Below, in pieces: positions 1 through 8,279 of a stretch of 52,368 bases of DNA. A model generated the notes under the pieces. That model searched no databases. It was not told the DNA's origin and saw nothing but the letters and a program-made list of their open reading frames with translations. Within the stretch, counting starts at the first letter, position 1, and each line of letters starts with the position of its first letter. A program made the translations under genes and the position numbers. The DNA comes from Chitinophagaceae bacterium (GTDB lineage: Bacteria > Bacteroidota > Bacteroidia > Chitinophagales > REEL01), in contig REEL01000141.1 of the NCBI GenBank assembly GCA_007695095.1, forward strand, positions 1 through 52,368. Reading direction: 5' to 3'.

Positions 1-123
1 TGTCACAAAATTAAAACTTAAATCAGCATTCTTTAAAAAAAACGAATTTCTTTCACTTGCCAATGCCGGAAAAGCAGCTTGACCTGTTGCCTGAAAGTAC
101 AATTGATCTCCGTTCAGGAGAGC
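1..123 (-). pseudogene. C-terminal fragment of a serine hydrolase (beta-lactamase-type)
   Basis: Read on the reverse strand from 123 to the window edge, one frame stays open and gives a segment containing NGDQLYFQATGQ followed by FPALASERNSFFLK. This pattern (a substrate-side strand, then TGQ, then SExxxFFLK) resembles the small beta-sheet domain found at the C-terminus of Bacteroidota serine beta-lactamase-like hydrolases. It has no start here and is directly preceded, in another frame, by an unrelated flippase-like remnant, so it is a fragment. Whether more of it lies outside the window on the left cannot be seen. The family call rests on a short stretch and is moderate. Confidence 0.45.
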
Positions 124-316
124 TGACAATAAAAATCATCCCGACAAAAGCACTAAACAGCGTAAAAAGTCCAAACTCTGCCGTTGAATATAAACGAGTT
201 ATTACCGGATAAAAAATAACACCTATAAGCTGTGATACTGCTGAACCACCTGCAATTAATCCGGCACTTTTAGAAAAAGTACTGCTAAAAATTTTATTTA
301 AAATGCGATTTTGATA
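124..316 (-). pseudogene. N-terminal remnant of a polysaccharide flippase (Wzx-like)
   Basis: On the reverse strand an open frame starts just after a TGA at 319-317 and reads a basic amphipathic start, then SKSAGLIAGGSAVSQLIG, VIFYPVITRLYSTAEFGLF and a hydrophobic segment. The order of GGxxxxQ..G and the TRLYS..EFG.F motif is typical of the first two membrane helices of MATE-like O-antigen flippases of the oligosaccharide flippase superfamily. There is no ATG, GTG or TTG between the upstream stop and the homologous part. Around 115-125 the similarity ends and hydrolase-like sequence continues in another frame. The piece is therefore a non-functional remnant at a rearrangement junction. Confidence 0.5.
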
Positions 317-319
317 TCA

Positions 320-830
320 GTAACTAATTGGGCTTAATCGGAAATATTTGCAATATAAAATTTTGCTTCTTAAGCATTATCACTTTTAAACTACTTTTTG
401 TCACAATCTATAAAAAATTCAGGAATCAACATTCAAAAAAGAAATTGCTTGAGGGAATTTAATCATTTGGTTTAATAAAAAAAACCAGTTTATTGGAAGC
501 CGCTGTTATTTTACCGCACTTTTGGATTGGTAGTCAGGAAGTTTGCGAAGGCTTATATTTTAGATCATCACTTGCGGACACTAGCGACAGAAGTGAATTT
601 GCATGTTTCTTTATACCCTAAACAACAATAGCACTTTTTATATAACACTAAAGGTGTTGCACCAAAAGTGCTATTTTAAATTAAAAATAAGGTTTTGTTG
701 GAAAAATTTGGCTTGGTTTGATGAAATGGATATGAAGTTTTTAGTTACTTGGTGGGGGGGTTCTAAAAAAAGAGGGTGGCACATACCACAGACAAACACC
801 AGCTAAAAAGGAAAAAACCAACCCTAAAAT
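320..830. other. Gap without a recognisable gene
   Basis: No frame in this stretch has a convincing protein. A 67-codon open frame at 603-806 spans a nested hairpin and reads as low-complexity sequence, so I do not call it. The stretch holds the hairpin at 627-675, a run of seven G at 754-760 and AT-rich sequence. Together with the fragments on its left it looks like decayed intergenic DNA. Confidence 0.5.
627..675. repeat. Nested inverted repeat (hairpin)
   Basis: AATAGCACTTTT at 627-638 and AAAAGTGCTATT at 664-675 are perfect 12-base inverted repeats. Inside the loop AACAC (644-648) can pair with GTGTT (654-658), giving a second stem. No T-run follows on either strand, so it is not a classic terminator. 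It may be a remnant of a mobile-element end or a structured RNA; nothing in the neighbourhood decides between these. Confidence 0.55.
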
Positions 831-831
831 T

Positions 832-862
832 TTGAATAAAGTAAACTAATTAGTTAACTTTG
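832..862 (+). promoter_or_regulatory. Bacteroidota-type promoter of the HigBA-like pair
   Basis: TTG at 832-834 (inside TTTTG) and TAACTTTG at 855-862 are separated by exactly 20 bases, matching the -33 TTG and -7 TAnnTTTG elements of Bacteroidota sigma-ABfr promoters. The expected start of transcription, about 5-7 bases after the -7 element, falls on the GTG at 868. Confidence 0.65.
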
Positions 863-867
863 TTGTT

Positions 868-1214
868 GTGGTAAGAGAAATTATTTTTTTGGAGACAAGG
901 TAATTGACTTTTATAAAGCACAGGATTCTAAAATTCAAACCAAAATAGAGTATGTTTTAGATTTAGTGCGGTTTGAACGTCAAGTTCCGATTAAATTCTT
1001 TAAGAAATTAGAGAATACTGATGGGATTTATGAAGTACGAGTAATTACTTCAAAGAAAAGCATACGAATCCTCTGTTTCCGGGATGAAGGAACATTGGTG
1101 ATTTTGACAAATGCTTTTTTTAAAAAATCACAAAAAACTCCGAGAAATGAAATCAAACTTGCCGAAAAGTTAAAAGGTGAATATTTAAAACAGAAAAAAG
1201 GTGAAAAACATTAA
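868..1214 (+). pseudogene. HigB/RelE-type toxin (Gp49-like), probably frameshifted
   Basis: The main open frame (canonical start GTG 966) encodes the body of a phage-Gp49/HigB-family toxin: VPIKFFKKLE, DGIYEVRV, IRILCFRDEG, and KTPRNEIKLAEKLKGEY near the end. Such toxins are ribosome-dependent mRNA endonucleases in characterised cases. The family needs about 25-30 more N-terminal residues. These are present but split. From GTG 868 the reading is VVREIIFLETR and then TAA at 901. The next frame continues without a start as VIDFYKAQDSKIQTKIEYV into the main body. One missing base near 899-903 would join them. The gene therefore looks inactivated, or produces only a truncated protein from 966. 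The antitoxin gene overlaps its end by 14 bases. A sequencing error is the main alternative. Confidence 0.7.
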
Positions 1215-1491
1215 AACATTAAATCAACTTCTGGACGAGAAGTATGGGAAAAAAGGAAGTGCGAAGAGAGATCAGTATGATGCTGATTCTCTTGCTTTTC
1301 GTTTAGGTGTTATGCTAAAAGAGGCTCGTATTGAAGCGAACCTGACACAAGAAGAACTCGCCCAAAAAACCGGAACGAAAAAAAGTTATATCTCCAGAAT
1401 AGAGCGGGGATTAAGTGATATTCAAATTTCTACTTATCACAAACTTATCGAAATCGGTTTAGGAAAACATCTTAATATTTCAATTGGTTAA
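1201..1491 (+). CDS. HigA-like antitoxin, XRE-family helix-turn-helix
   Basis: This 96-residue protein has an XRE/Cro-type DNA-binding domain at about residues 33-85: LGVMLKEARIEANLTQEELA, then KTGTKKSYISRIERG, with the usual Q-E-L and S-Y-I-S-R-I recognition pattern. The N-terminal 30 residues are charged and probably contact the toxin. The start is GTG at 1201, overlapping the toxin gene by 14 bases, the toxin-first order usual for HigBA. In characterised systems the antitoxin both neutralises HigB and represses the shared promoter. Here the antitoxin is intact while the toxin appears broken. A weak hairpin follows the stop codon. Confidence 0.8.
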   Translation: MKNIKTLNQLLDEKYGKKGSAKRDQYDADSLAFRLGVMLKEARIEANLTQEELAQKTGTKKSYISRIERGLSDIQISTYHKLIEIGLGKHLNISIG

Positions 1492-1507
1492 AAGGCAAAA
1501 ACCTTTT
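1490..1507 (+). terminator. Weak hairpin after the antitoxin gene
   Basis: AAAAGG (1490-1495) and CCTTTT (1502-1507) form a 6-base stem with a 6-base loop immediately after the antitoxin stop. The T-run is only four bases long, so termination is uncertain. Confidence 0.35.
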
Positions 1508-1544
1508 ATCAACCCTTAACTGAAAAAAGCTTTAGAATAACTGT

Positions 1545-1552
1545 TATCTTTG
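1545..1552 (+). promoter_or_regulatory. -7 promoter element of the CvfB-like gene
   Basis: TATCTTTG matches TAnnTTTG and is followed by GCA, a common Bacteroidota context. It lies 18 bases before the ATG at 1571. No clear TTG is found 20 bases upstream. Confidence 0.5.
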
Positions 1553-1570
1553 CAGCATACAGTTTTTAAT

Positions 1571-2419
1571 ATGATATATATAGGGAAATACAATAAGCTA
1601 CAGGTTTTGAAAGATACTCCTCAAGGGAAATACTTAGGTGATGATGTTGGCAATGAAGTGCTTTTGCCGAATGTGTTTATACCGGAAGGATTGGAAACCG
1701 GCGATGAGATTGAGGTTTTTGTTTACAGAGACTCAGAAGAACGACCGGTAGCAACAACCGAAAAACCACTGGCAACCGTCGGTGAGTTTGCAACTTTAGA
1801 AATCGGTAGCGTGCTGGATATTGGCACCTTTTTTAATTGGGGCTTACCAAAACAACTTCTGGTCCCAAAGGCACTGCAACACAAACCCATAGTCGCTGAA
1901 GATAAATTTCATGTGGTGCATATTCTCATGGATGAGGTTACAGACAGAATTGTTGGCACTACAAAGATTTCCCGGTATTTGGATAACTCTAATATAGAAG
2001 ATCTTTCTGCCGGGGATGAAGTGGATTTAATCGCTTTTCATGAAACGAATCTGGGCATAAAAGTTATTATAAATCAAAAACACGAAGGCTTAATTTACCG
2101 GGATGAGATTTTTAAACCCATAAATTACGGCGATACTTTTAAAGGTTATATTAAAAAAATACGTGCTGAAAATAAAATAGACATCAGTCTTGAAAAATTC
2201 GGTTATCGTAAAGTTGATCCGGGCGCTGAAAAAATAATGGAGGTCTTAGAAACTTCTGACGGATTTTTGCCTTTGCACGATAAAAGCGATCCGGAATTGA
2301 TAAAAAAACATTTAGGCATGAGCAAAAAGGTGTTTAAAAAAGCCATTGGCGCAATGTATAAAAAACGACTGATTCGATTGGAAAAAGATGGGATTCACCT
2401 GAATAAATCCGGCAAATAA
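1571..2419 (+). CDS. CvfB/YitL-like S1-domain RNA-binding protein
   Basis: The 282-residue product begins with an S1-like strand (IGKYNKLQVLKDTPQGKYLG) followed by VLLPNVFIPEGLETGDEIEVFVY, a layout typical of the CvfB family: tandem S1 RNA-binding domains and a C-terminal winged helix. A second S1-like unit covers LEIGSVLDIGTFFNWGLPK (LLVP follows), and a third runs from about residue 150. The C-terminus (DGFLPLHDKSDPELIKKHLG, then MSKKVFKKAIGAMYKKRLI) is the winged helix. Family members bind RNA and affect virulence or gene expression in Firmicutes; the role in Bacteroidota is not established. I chose ATG 1571 rather than an in-frame TTG at 1550, because the TTG lies inside the -7 promoter element. 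Confidence 0.75.
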   Translation: MIYIGKYNKLQVLKDTPQGKYLGDDVGNEVLLPNVFIPEGLETGDEIEVFVYRDSEERPVATTEKPLATVGEFATLEIGSVLDIGTFFNWGLPKQLLVPKALQHKPIVAEDKFHVVHILMDEVTDRIVGTTKISRYLDNSNIEDLSAGDEVDLIAFHETNLGIKVIINQKHEGLIYRDEIFKPINYGDTFKGYIKKIRAENKIDISLEKFGYRKVDPGAEKIMEVLETSDGFLPLHDKSDPELIKKHLGMSKKVFKKAIGAMYKKRLIRLEKDGIHLNKSGK

Positions 2420-2472
2420 AAGCTGATATAACACATAAATTTTCGCACAGATTTTTTAATTAAAGTACGTAA

Positions 2473-3204
2473 GTGGAAAAGCAGAATCAGGATTCAATCA
2501 GTTTAAATAAATATATCAGCAGCACCGGAATATGCTCCAGAAGAGAGGCTGACCAAATGATAAAAGACGGCCACGTCAGCATTAACAGGGAAATAGCCAA
2601 AACCGGCAACCGGGTGTTTGAAGGCGATATCGTAAAAATTAAGGGTAAACTTTTAAAATCAAAACCCAAAGCCGTTTATATCGCCTATAACAAACCCGTC
2701 GGCATTGTGAGTACTACCGACTCAAAAGAACCTAAAAATATCATTAAGAGCATCAACTATCCGCAGAGGTTATTTCCTGTCGGCCGCCTGGACAAACAGT
2801 CACAGGGTCTTATTTTTTTAACTAATGACGGGGATATCGTAAATAAAATTCTGAGAGCCGGTAATAATCACGAAAAAGAGTATATCGTAAGTGTTCGCCA
2901 AAAAATAGACGATCAATTTATCAATAGAATGAGTAACGGAATTCCAATTTTAGGCACCGTTACCAAAAAATGTAAAGTCCAAAAAATCAACGATTTTACC
3001 TTTAAAATCATACTGGTACAAGGACTGAACAGACAAATCAGAAGAATGTGTGAGTACCTCGGCTATGATGTAACTAAACTCAAACGCATTCGAATTATGC
3101 ACATTACATTAGGGAATCTAAAGCCCGGAGAATGGAGAGCATTTACTCAAAAAGAAATCAATACCATCCAAAAACTGATTGCCGTTTCCTCTAAAACAGT
3201 TTAA
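2473..3204 (+). CDS. rluF: 23S rRNA pseudouridine synthase, RluF-like
   Basis: An N-terminal S4 RNA-binding domain (residues about 11-55: [20 protein letters not shown], then GHVSINRE) is followed by the RsuA/RluB/E/F catalytic domain. The catalytic aspartate sits in [18 protein letters not shown] (Asp107). [20 protein letters not shown] is the second conserved block. Enzymes of this subfamily isomerise uridine to pseudouridine in large-subunit rRNA; E. coli RluF acts at U2604 and tRNA-Tyr U35. The choice of RluF over RluB or RluE rests on overall pattern (243 residues, the RIRIMHI strand) and is less certain than the enzyme class. The start is GTG at 2473, 53 bases after the CvfB-like gene, possibly the same transcript. 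Confidence 0.8.
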   Translation: MEKQNQDSISLNKYISSTGICSRREADQMIKDGHVSINREIAKTGNRVFEGDIVKIKGKLLKSKPKAVYIAYNKPVGIVSTTDSKEPKNIIKSINYPQRLFPVGRLDKQSQGLIFLTNDGDIVNKILRAGNNHEKEYIVSVRQKIDDQFINRMSNGIPILGTVTKKCKVQKINDFTFKIILVQGLNRQIRRMCEYLGYDVTKLKRIRIMHITLGNLKPGEWRAFTQKEINTIQKLIAVSSKTV

Positions 3205-3361
3205 ATCTAAAAAAAAGCAGATTCATTAAACAAATTATGATTTTTTATTAATTTAGTGTTTTAATAAGGTCGTATTTATATGATTTTAAATCAACTACAC
3301 TTTAATTTCTAATTTTTATAGAAAAAGATTGGAGCATTTCTATCACAATTAAAAAAACAAA

Positions 3362-3817
3362 ATGAAAATCTTTAAAAACCTTTTGGTAATTATTCTGATA
3401 ACTTTTACCATAACTTCCTGTAACAAAAACAGAGTGGAAGTCGGAGATGAACATTTAGGCGGTATTGTTATAGTCGTCGATGATAAAGGAAAAAATGGTG
3501 TAATAGCAGCTAAAAAAGACCAAATGGAACGCTCGGGAGTTGACGATTGGCGTAAAGCAAAAGACTTTTGTGCTGCTTATGATTTAGGTGGTCCCGGCTG
3601 GAGGTTACCAACTAAAGAGGAACTCATCATCATGAAAGATATGCGAAATATAATAGGTGGTTTTAAAAATGAGGTCTACTGGAGCGGCACTCTAAATGAA
3701 GACGGTACTAGAGCGTTTACACAAAATTTTAAACCGAATCAAGGTTTTTTCATCGTTTCTGACTGGAAAAATATTAATACTTGTTTTTACTGTGCAAGAG
3801 CGGTAAAAGACTTTTAA
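3362..3817 (+). CDS. DUF1566-type lipoprotein
   Basis: The protein has a lipoprotein signal (MKIFKNLLVIILITFTITSC) with the acylated cysteine at residue 20. The mature part carries the DUF1566/Lcl C-terminal signature: DDWRKAKDFCAAY, GGPGWRLPTKEEL (residues 77-88) and VYWSGT (residues 105-110), ending in CARAVKDF. This C-type-lectin-like fold occurs in many exported bacterial proteins. Its biochemical role is generally unknown. At 151 residues it holds a single such domain. It stands alone between rluF and convergent sbcC. Confidence 0.7.
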   Translation: MKIFKNLLVIILITFTITSCNKNRVEVGDEHLGGIVIVVDDKGKNGVIAAKKDQMERSGVDDWRKAKDFCAAYDLGGPGWRLPTKEELIIMKDMRNIIGGFKNEVYWSGTLNEDGTRAFTQNFKPNQGFFIVSDWKNINTCFYCARAVKDF

Positions 3818-3905
3818 TCTCATCTCTTTTTGAGATCCTTTAATACAGTGTATTGAATCTTAAATCGCTTTCTACTAAGCGGTAAATCTTTTACTGCACT
3901 TAATT

Positions 3906-6900
3906 TTATTCAATTTCAATTTCACTGTAACCGGCTCCCGTTTTTTTCATATTAATCCGGGTGGTGATTCTTTCTTTTAATTCATTTACGTGTGAAATAA
4001 TACCTATTGATTTGTTATTCTCATTCTGCATTTGCTCTAAAATACTGATAGCCTGATCCAAAGATTCCGGATCTAAGGAACCGAAACCCTCGTCAATAAA
4101 CAAAGAATCTATACGGACATTTTTTGCCGCCAAATCAGATAAACCAATAGCAAGTGCAAGACTGATTTTAAAAGTTTCACCACCGGAAAGCGTCGAGACA
4201 GATCGCCGGCTATTGCCCATATAGGTATCCATAACTTTTAGTACTGAAGACTCGTCCTGCTGCGGAACATCAAGTATATAACGGTCGGTAAATGCACTTA
4301 ATCGCTTATTACCAAATTGAATTAACTGCTTAAGTGTCAGATCCTGAACAAAATTAGAAAACTTCTTTCCCTCTGCATCTCCTATCAATTGGTTCATTTT
4401 TTTCCAAAGATCAAGGTCTGCCTGCAGCTTTTCCAATTTAGCCTTCTCTGTTGAAAACTTAGCTTTCTGATCTTCATTATTACGCAATTGGTTTTCAATA
4501 TTTCCTAATTTCTTGTTTTGTTCACTTTCTTCCGTTGTAAAAACATTTTTCTCTTCTTTCAATTTATTAATGTCGCCTATTAACTCTGTTTTTTTACGCA
4601 TTTCACCTATTTCTAACCTCAGTGATTCGATTATAGAATTCAGTTTTATGCTTTTATTTTTTAGTTCTTCTAATTCTCTTTCCAGATCATCAGCTTCTTT
4701 TGGCGACAACAACTTATTTTTTAACTCTTCAATGGAAAAAACTTCGTGCGCACTGAGTTCCTTAAGGAGTTTTTCTGAAGTCTCTGTTTTTTCTTTTTCT
4801 AACAACTCTTTTCTTTGTAAAACTTTTGCTAAACTAATTTTTAAGCTTTCTGCAGATGTTGTTTGACGATTAAAATTTTCAGTCAGCTTACTTACATCTT
4901 TATCAATATCATCTCCGGTATAAAGGGCATCTTTTTCAGTCTTAAATATTTCAAATTGCTCCTTCTCTTTTTGATATGCTAAAAATACTTTCTGTAGGTC
5001 TGCGAGTATATCTGCCGCAGGAAATGTTTTCTCCAAACGAGTTAAATCTTTTTTACGCAAATCAATCTCACTTATTTTCTTTTTTACTTCTTCTAAACTT
5101 ATGTTTTCAGGCCATTTTAATTCTTTAGCTTTCTGAATAATAGCATTTAATGTTTCTTTATTATTTTCTGTAACTGCTTTTATCTTTTCATTTCTTTCAT
5201 TTATAAATTTTTCAGCATTAGAGATATTAGTAGAGATTTTAATTTTAGTGTTATTCACTTCCTCTAATTTGCGTTTTTTTTGATTTAATTGCTCTTCCAA
5301 TAGAGAAATGTTTTGCTTCTTCAACTCTGTAGCGTAAGGATGTTCTGTAGAGCCACACAAAGGGCATGCCTCGCCTTCCTGTAATTCAGTCCGGTAATCT
5401 TCCAGACTTTTCGTTTTATGCAGCTCTGAAACTTGTTTTTCCAAATCCGGCAATTCTTTATTTAAAGTTTCAAACTCCACCTCTATTTTCTTCAAATCAG
5501 TTTCAAAGCTTGTGATTTCCTTTTTCCTGTCATTTATTTCATTATTATAATCGGCTATAAGATTACGCGTATTTTCATCCAATTGCTTTTTATCCTTCAG
5601 TGATTCTGCCTTGTCAATAGTTGATTGTATAACTAAACCTTCCTGCTTAACTACATCAAGTGAGTCAAATCCGGATTTAGCGATTTCACTAACAAAAGAT
5701 GCTTTTTTAAGCTCTATTTCTTTTAAAATAAAATCTGCTTTTTGATCATGGTCAATTTCAACATCAAAATTACGCAGATGCTTAATTTGGTTTTTAATTC
5801 CTTCAACATGCTGTCTGGCATTTCTATTATGCCCATTAGCTTTTTCTATAAGCACAGAGACTTTCTTTTTAAACTCTTGTAAATCCTCATTAAAAAGCTC
5901 TTTTTCTATCTCTTTCTTCAGTAATTTAGAAGCTGCGTTTAAAGTTTCCGTTAAATCCTTTTCTACCTTTTGAATATCAGCAGAAATTTCATTTTCATCT
6001 TTCAATGCTTGTTTTAATCCTAAGGTTTTGTTTTCCAACCGATCTAATTCAGATTGAAAATGCCTTAACTTTTTATGTGATTGAAGCCTTATTTTATCAT
6101 TTTTACGGCTATTTTTTTCAACTTCATGTTCAGACCATTCTTTATTTTTTGCAAGTAAATCTTGCTCTTTTTTCTCAAGACCCTCAGTATGGTTGATTTT
6201 TTCGGTTAAAGTTTGAATTTTCTTTTTGAGTATGGTTATTTGTTCATTGCTTTGTTTTTTTTCGATTTCTAAATTTTCAATGGTTTCCTCATCCAGAATT
6301 TCTATGCCTTCCATGCGTAAATGCTGATCTTTCACTTCGGTTTGGGCAGAGACAAATTTTCTATATGTCCTTCGGCCTATTTCTCTGTAAATTGAAGCTC
6401 CTGTAATTTCTTCCAGAAGCTTATTCCGCTCATCTTTTGCTGAGAGTAAAAGTTTTGAAAACTGACCTTGAGCTAAAATCATAGATTGAACAAATTGCTC
6501 ATAATTCAGTCCTATAATTTCTTCATTTTTTGTAACTACATCTCCTTTTTTATCTGCTATAATTACTTGGGTTTGTAAATCTGTCAGCTCTTGCTTTCTA
6601 TCACTTAAATTTTTGTTTCTGTTCTTTTTTATTGACCAGGACGAAAGGTATTTCTTTTCTTTTACTTCATATTCTACCTCTACATAACAATCATCCGTAT
6701 TTTTTGTCATTATAACTCCCGTCTCCTCTATGATTGTATTGGTTATGAGCTTGTCAATACGAGGAATCCGGTTATACAAGGCAAGAGTTATGACATCCAG
6801 AAGCGTTGATTTTCCCGAGCCGGTTGCGCCTGTAATTACAAATAAACCGGCTTCTGCCAATAACCCACCGGCAAAGTCAATTTCATGCTCTCCGCGTAAA

Positions 6901-6938
6901 GAATGTATATTTTTAAATCTTATTTTTAATATCTTCAC
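3906..6938 (-). CDS. sbcC: SbcC, ATPase subunit of the SbcCD nuclease
   Basis: This 1010-residue SMC-like ATPase has Walker A GATGSGKST at residues 37-45 and a Q-loop at VQSMILAQGQFSKLL. Two long coiled-coil arms flank a zinc hook with the motif CPLC at about residues 525-528. The ABC signature LSGGE lies at about 917 and Walker B LFIDEGFGSLD at about 946-956. With SbcD it forms the bacterial Mre11-Rad50 complex, which cuts hairpins and protein-blocked DNA ends, limits palindrome stability and acts in repair. The start ATG lies 51 bases after the sbcD stop, so the two form one operon. The length is normal for the family. Open frames on the opposite strand inside it are shadows. Confidence 0.95.
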   Translation of the reverse strand: MKILKIRFKNIHSLRGEHEIDFAGGLLAEAGLFVITGATGSGKSTLLDVITLALYNRIPRIDKLITNTIIEETGVIMTKNTDDCYVEVEYEVKEKKYLSSWSIKKNRNKNLSDRKQELTDLQTQVIIADKKGDVVTKNEEIIGLNYEQFVQSMILAQGQFSKLLLSAKDERNKLLEEITGASIYREIGRRTYRKFVSAQTEVKDQHLRMEGIEILDEETIENLEIEKKQSNEQITILKKKIQTLTEKINHTEGLEKKEQDLLAKNKEWSEHEVEKNSRKNDKIRLQSHKKLRHFQSELDRLENKTLGLKQALKDENEISADIQKVEKDLTETLNAASKLLKKEIEKELFNEDLQEFKKKVSVLIEKANGHNRNARQHVEGIKNQIKHLRNFDVEIDHDQKADFILKEIELKKASFVSEIAKSGFDSLDVVKQEGLVIQSTIDKAESLKDKKQLDENTRNLIADYNNEINDRKKEITSFETDLKKIEVEFETLNKELPDLEKQVSELHKTKSLEDYRTELQEGEACPLCGSTEHPYATELKKQNISLLEEQLNQKKRKLEEVNNTKIKISTNISNAEKFINERNEKIKAVTENNKETLNAIIQKAKELKWPENISLEEVKKKISEIDLRKKDLTRLEKTFPAADILADLQKVFLAYQKEKEQFEIFKTEKDALYTGDDIDKDVSKLTENFNRQTTSAESLKISLAKVLQRKELLEKEKTETSEKLLKELSAHEVFSIEELKNKLLSPKEADDLERELEELKNKSIKLNSIIESLRLEIGEMRKKTELIGDINKLKEEKNVFTTEESEQNKKLGNIENQLRNNEDQKAKFSTEKAKLEKLQADLDLWKKMNQLIGDAEGKKFSNFVQDLTLKQLIQFGNKRLSAFTDRYILDVPQQDESSVLKVMDTYMGNSRRSVSTLSGGETFKISLALAIGLSDLAAKNVRIDSLFIDEGFGSLDPESLDQAISILEQMQNENNKSIGIISHVNELKERITTRINMKKTGAGYSEIEIE

Positions 6939-6989
6939 AATCTGTTTTTTATTTAGCCCAAACGGTCTTGGCTTACAATTTTAATTTAC

Positions 6990-8192
6990 TTATTCTTTTT
7001 CATGAATTTCGGATAAAATCTCTCTGAAAGCATTTTTTAATTGCCCGACATCCGCTAAATCAGCTTCCTGCTCCAGTCTTTTTTCAAATAACTGCATAGG
7101 TTTGTAAGAAGAAATATCATCAGCCTCAGACAGCAAGCTTGATGTACCTTCAATTGCATTTTTAAAAACGAGCTTGAATTTTATTAACTGAAGGTTTACA
7201 TTTTCTTCGGATGTGATCATCTCTTCATATTCACTAATGATAGTACTACTTTCATTTTCTTCTGTCACAATTATCTCTGCCAAATCTGCTAAGGGCGTTT
7301 CAGAATTATAATCCTCAATTTTGCTTTTCACACTTTCTAAATCTCCCTTTATCAAAACTAAATTCCGAAATCGGGGCACTTCAAGTCTCGAAAAATCAAA
7401 CTTTTCCTTGTCGATATTAATTATGATTACTTCTTTTTTGTCTTCTTTTTCACTAAAACTTAAGGGAATCGGTGAGCCACAGTATCGAATATGCTCATGA
7501 CCGGCACTTTGGGGCTTGTGAATATGACCCAAAGCAATATAATTTGCTTTATTACCAAAAATACGAGACTCTATACCGGCCTGATTACCAATTTGGATTT
7601 CACGTTCGCTATCTGAAACCACGGCACCCTGAGCAAATAAATGAGCCATAATTATAAACGGAATGCCATCGTAATGCTGTGTGTAATATTGATTCACTTC
7701 TTCAAAATAAGTTTCCATTCCGGCGCGTAATTGTTCTATTTTATCCTCATAAGATTCGCCCGGAGCAGCTTTTCGGATATCTTTATCCCTCAAAAAAGGA
7801 ACCCCTGCCACAACTAGCTGCTCACCCCCTTTTTCAACTTTAATAAAAATATCTTTAATGTCTGAAGTAGCTCCTCCAATTACATGAATGTCCAAAGCAT
7901 CTAATATATCTTTGGGAGCATTTAAAACCAAAGGAGAATCATGATTTCCGCCCGTGATAATCACTTTACAACGGAGGTGCAGCATCTTTTTTAAAAACGT
8001 ATAATACTGCCTTAGCGCATGCTGTGAAGGATTTGCCTGATCAAACAAATCCCCGGACATAAGCAAAACATCAATCTTTTCTTTTTGAATCAACTCAGTC
8101 AGCCAGTCAAAAAATAGCTGAATATCTTCAGATAAATCAATTTTATGGAGTTGTTTGCCAATGTGCCAGTCAGAAGTATGTAGAATTTTCAT
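6990..8192 (-). CDS. sbcD: SbcD, nuclease subunit of SbcCD
   Basis: A calcineurin-like phosphoesterase of 400 residues with all metal-binding blocks: SDWHIGK at residues 7-13, GDLFD at 47-51, GNHDS at 82-86, a histidine block in IIMAHLFAQG and GHIHKP near residue 218. The C-terminal part is the SbcD capping and SbcC-interacting domain. It is the Mn-dependent endo/exonuclease of the SbcCD complex. It is the first gene of the operon, with sbcC following after about 50 bases. A TAAATTTG element ends only five bases before its ATG, suggesting a very short or absent 5' leader. Confidence 0.95.
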   Translation of the reverse strand: MKILHTSDWHIGKQLHKIDLSEDIQLFFDWLTELIQKEKIDVLLMSGDLFDQANPSQHALRQYYTFLKKMLHLRCKVIITGGNHDSPLVLNAPKDILDALDIHVIGGATSDIKDIFIKVEKGGEQLVVAGVPFLRDKDIRKAAPGESYEDKIEQLRAGMETYFEEVNQYYTQHYDGIPFIIMAHLFAQGAVVSDSEREIQIGNQAGIESRIFGNKANYIALGHIHKPQSAGHEHIRYCGSPIPLSFSEKEDKKEVIIINIDKEKFDFSRLEVPRFRNLVLIKGDLESVKSKIEDYNSETPLADLAEIIVTEENESSTIISEYEEMITSEENVNLQLIKFKLVFKNAIEGTSSLLSEADDISSYKPMQLFEKRLEQEADLADVGQLKNAFREILSEIHEKE

Positions 8193-8197
8193 ACCAC

Positions 8198-8205
8198 CAA
8201 ATTTA
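8198..8205 (-). promoter_or_regulatory. -7 promoter element directly before sbcD
   Basis: Read on the reverse strand, TAAATTTG (8205-8198) is followed by five bases and then the sbcD ATG. If used, transcription would begin at or next to the start codon. No clear TTG lies 20 bases upstream, so the support is partial. Confidence 0.45.
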
Positions 8206-8279
8206 AAACATCTAATTACGCATTTTTGCTTTCTGTAATTTTTTTTTAAAAAAATTGATGTTTTTAAATCTTTATTAGG

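Noticed and set aside
575-582. GACACTAG near the left edge, shared with the palindrome at 18487
   Set aside because: An eight-base match in 52 kb is expected by chance and the palindrome arms are not conserved there.
754-760. Run of seven G as a possible quadruplex or phase-variation tract
   Set aside because: A single run cannot form an intramolecular quadruplex, and it lies in no real gene whose frame could switch.
603-806. 67-codon open frame before the TA locus
   Set aside because: It runs through a nested hairpin, has no recognisable domain and no supporting context.
4513-4866. Open frames on the forward strand opposite sbcC
   Set aside because: The sbcC frame on the other strand is complete and well matched; these are antisense shadows rich in serine and phenylalanine.
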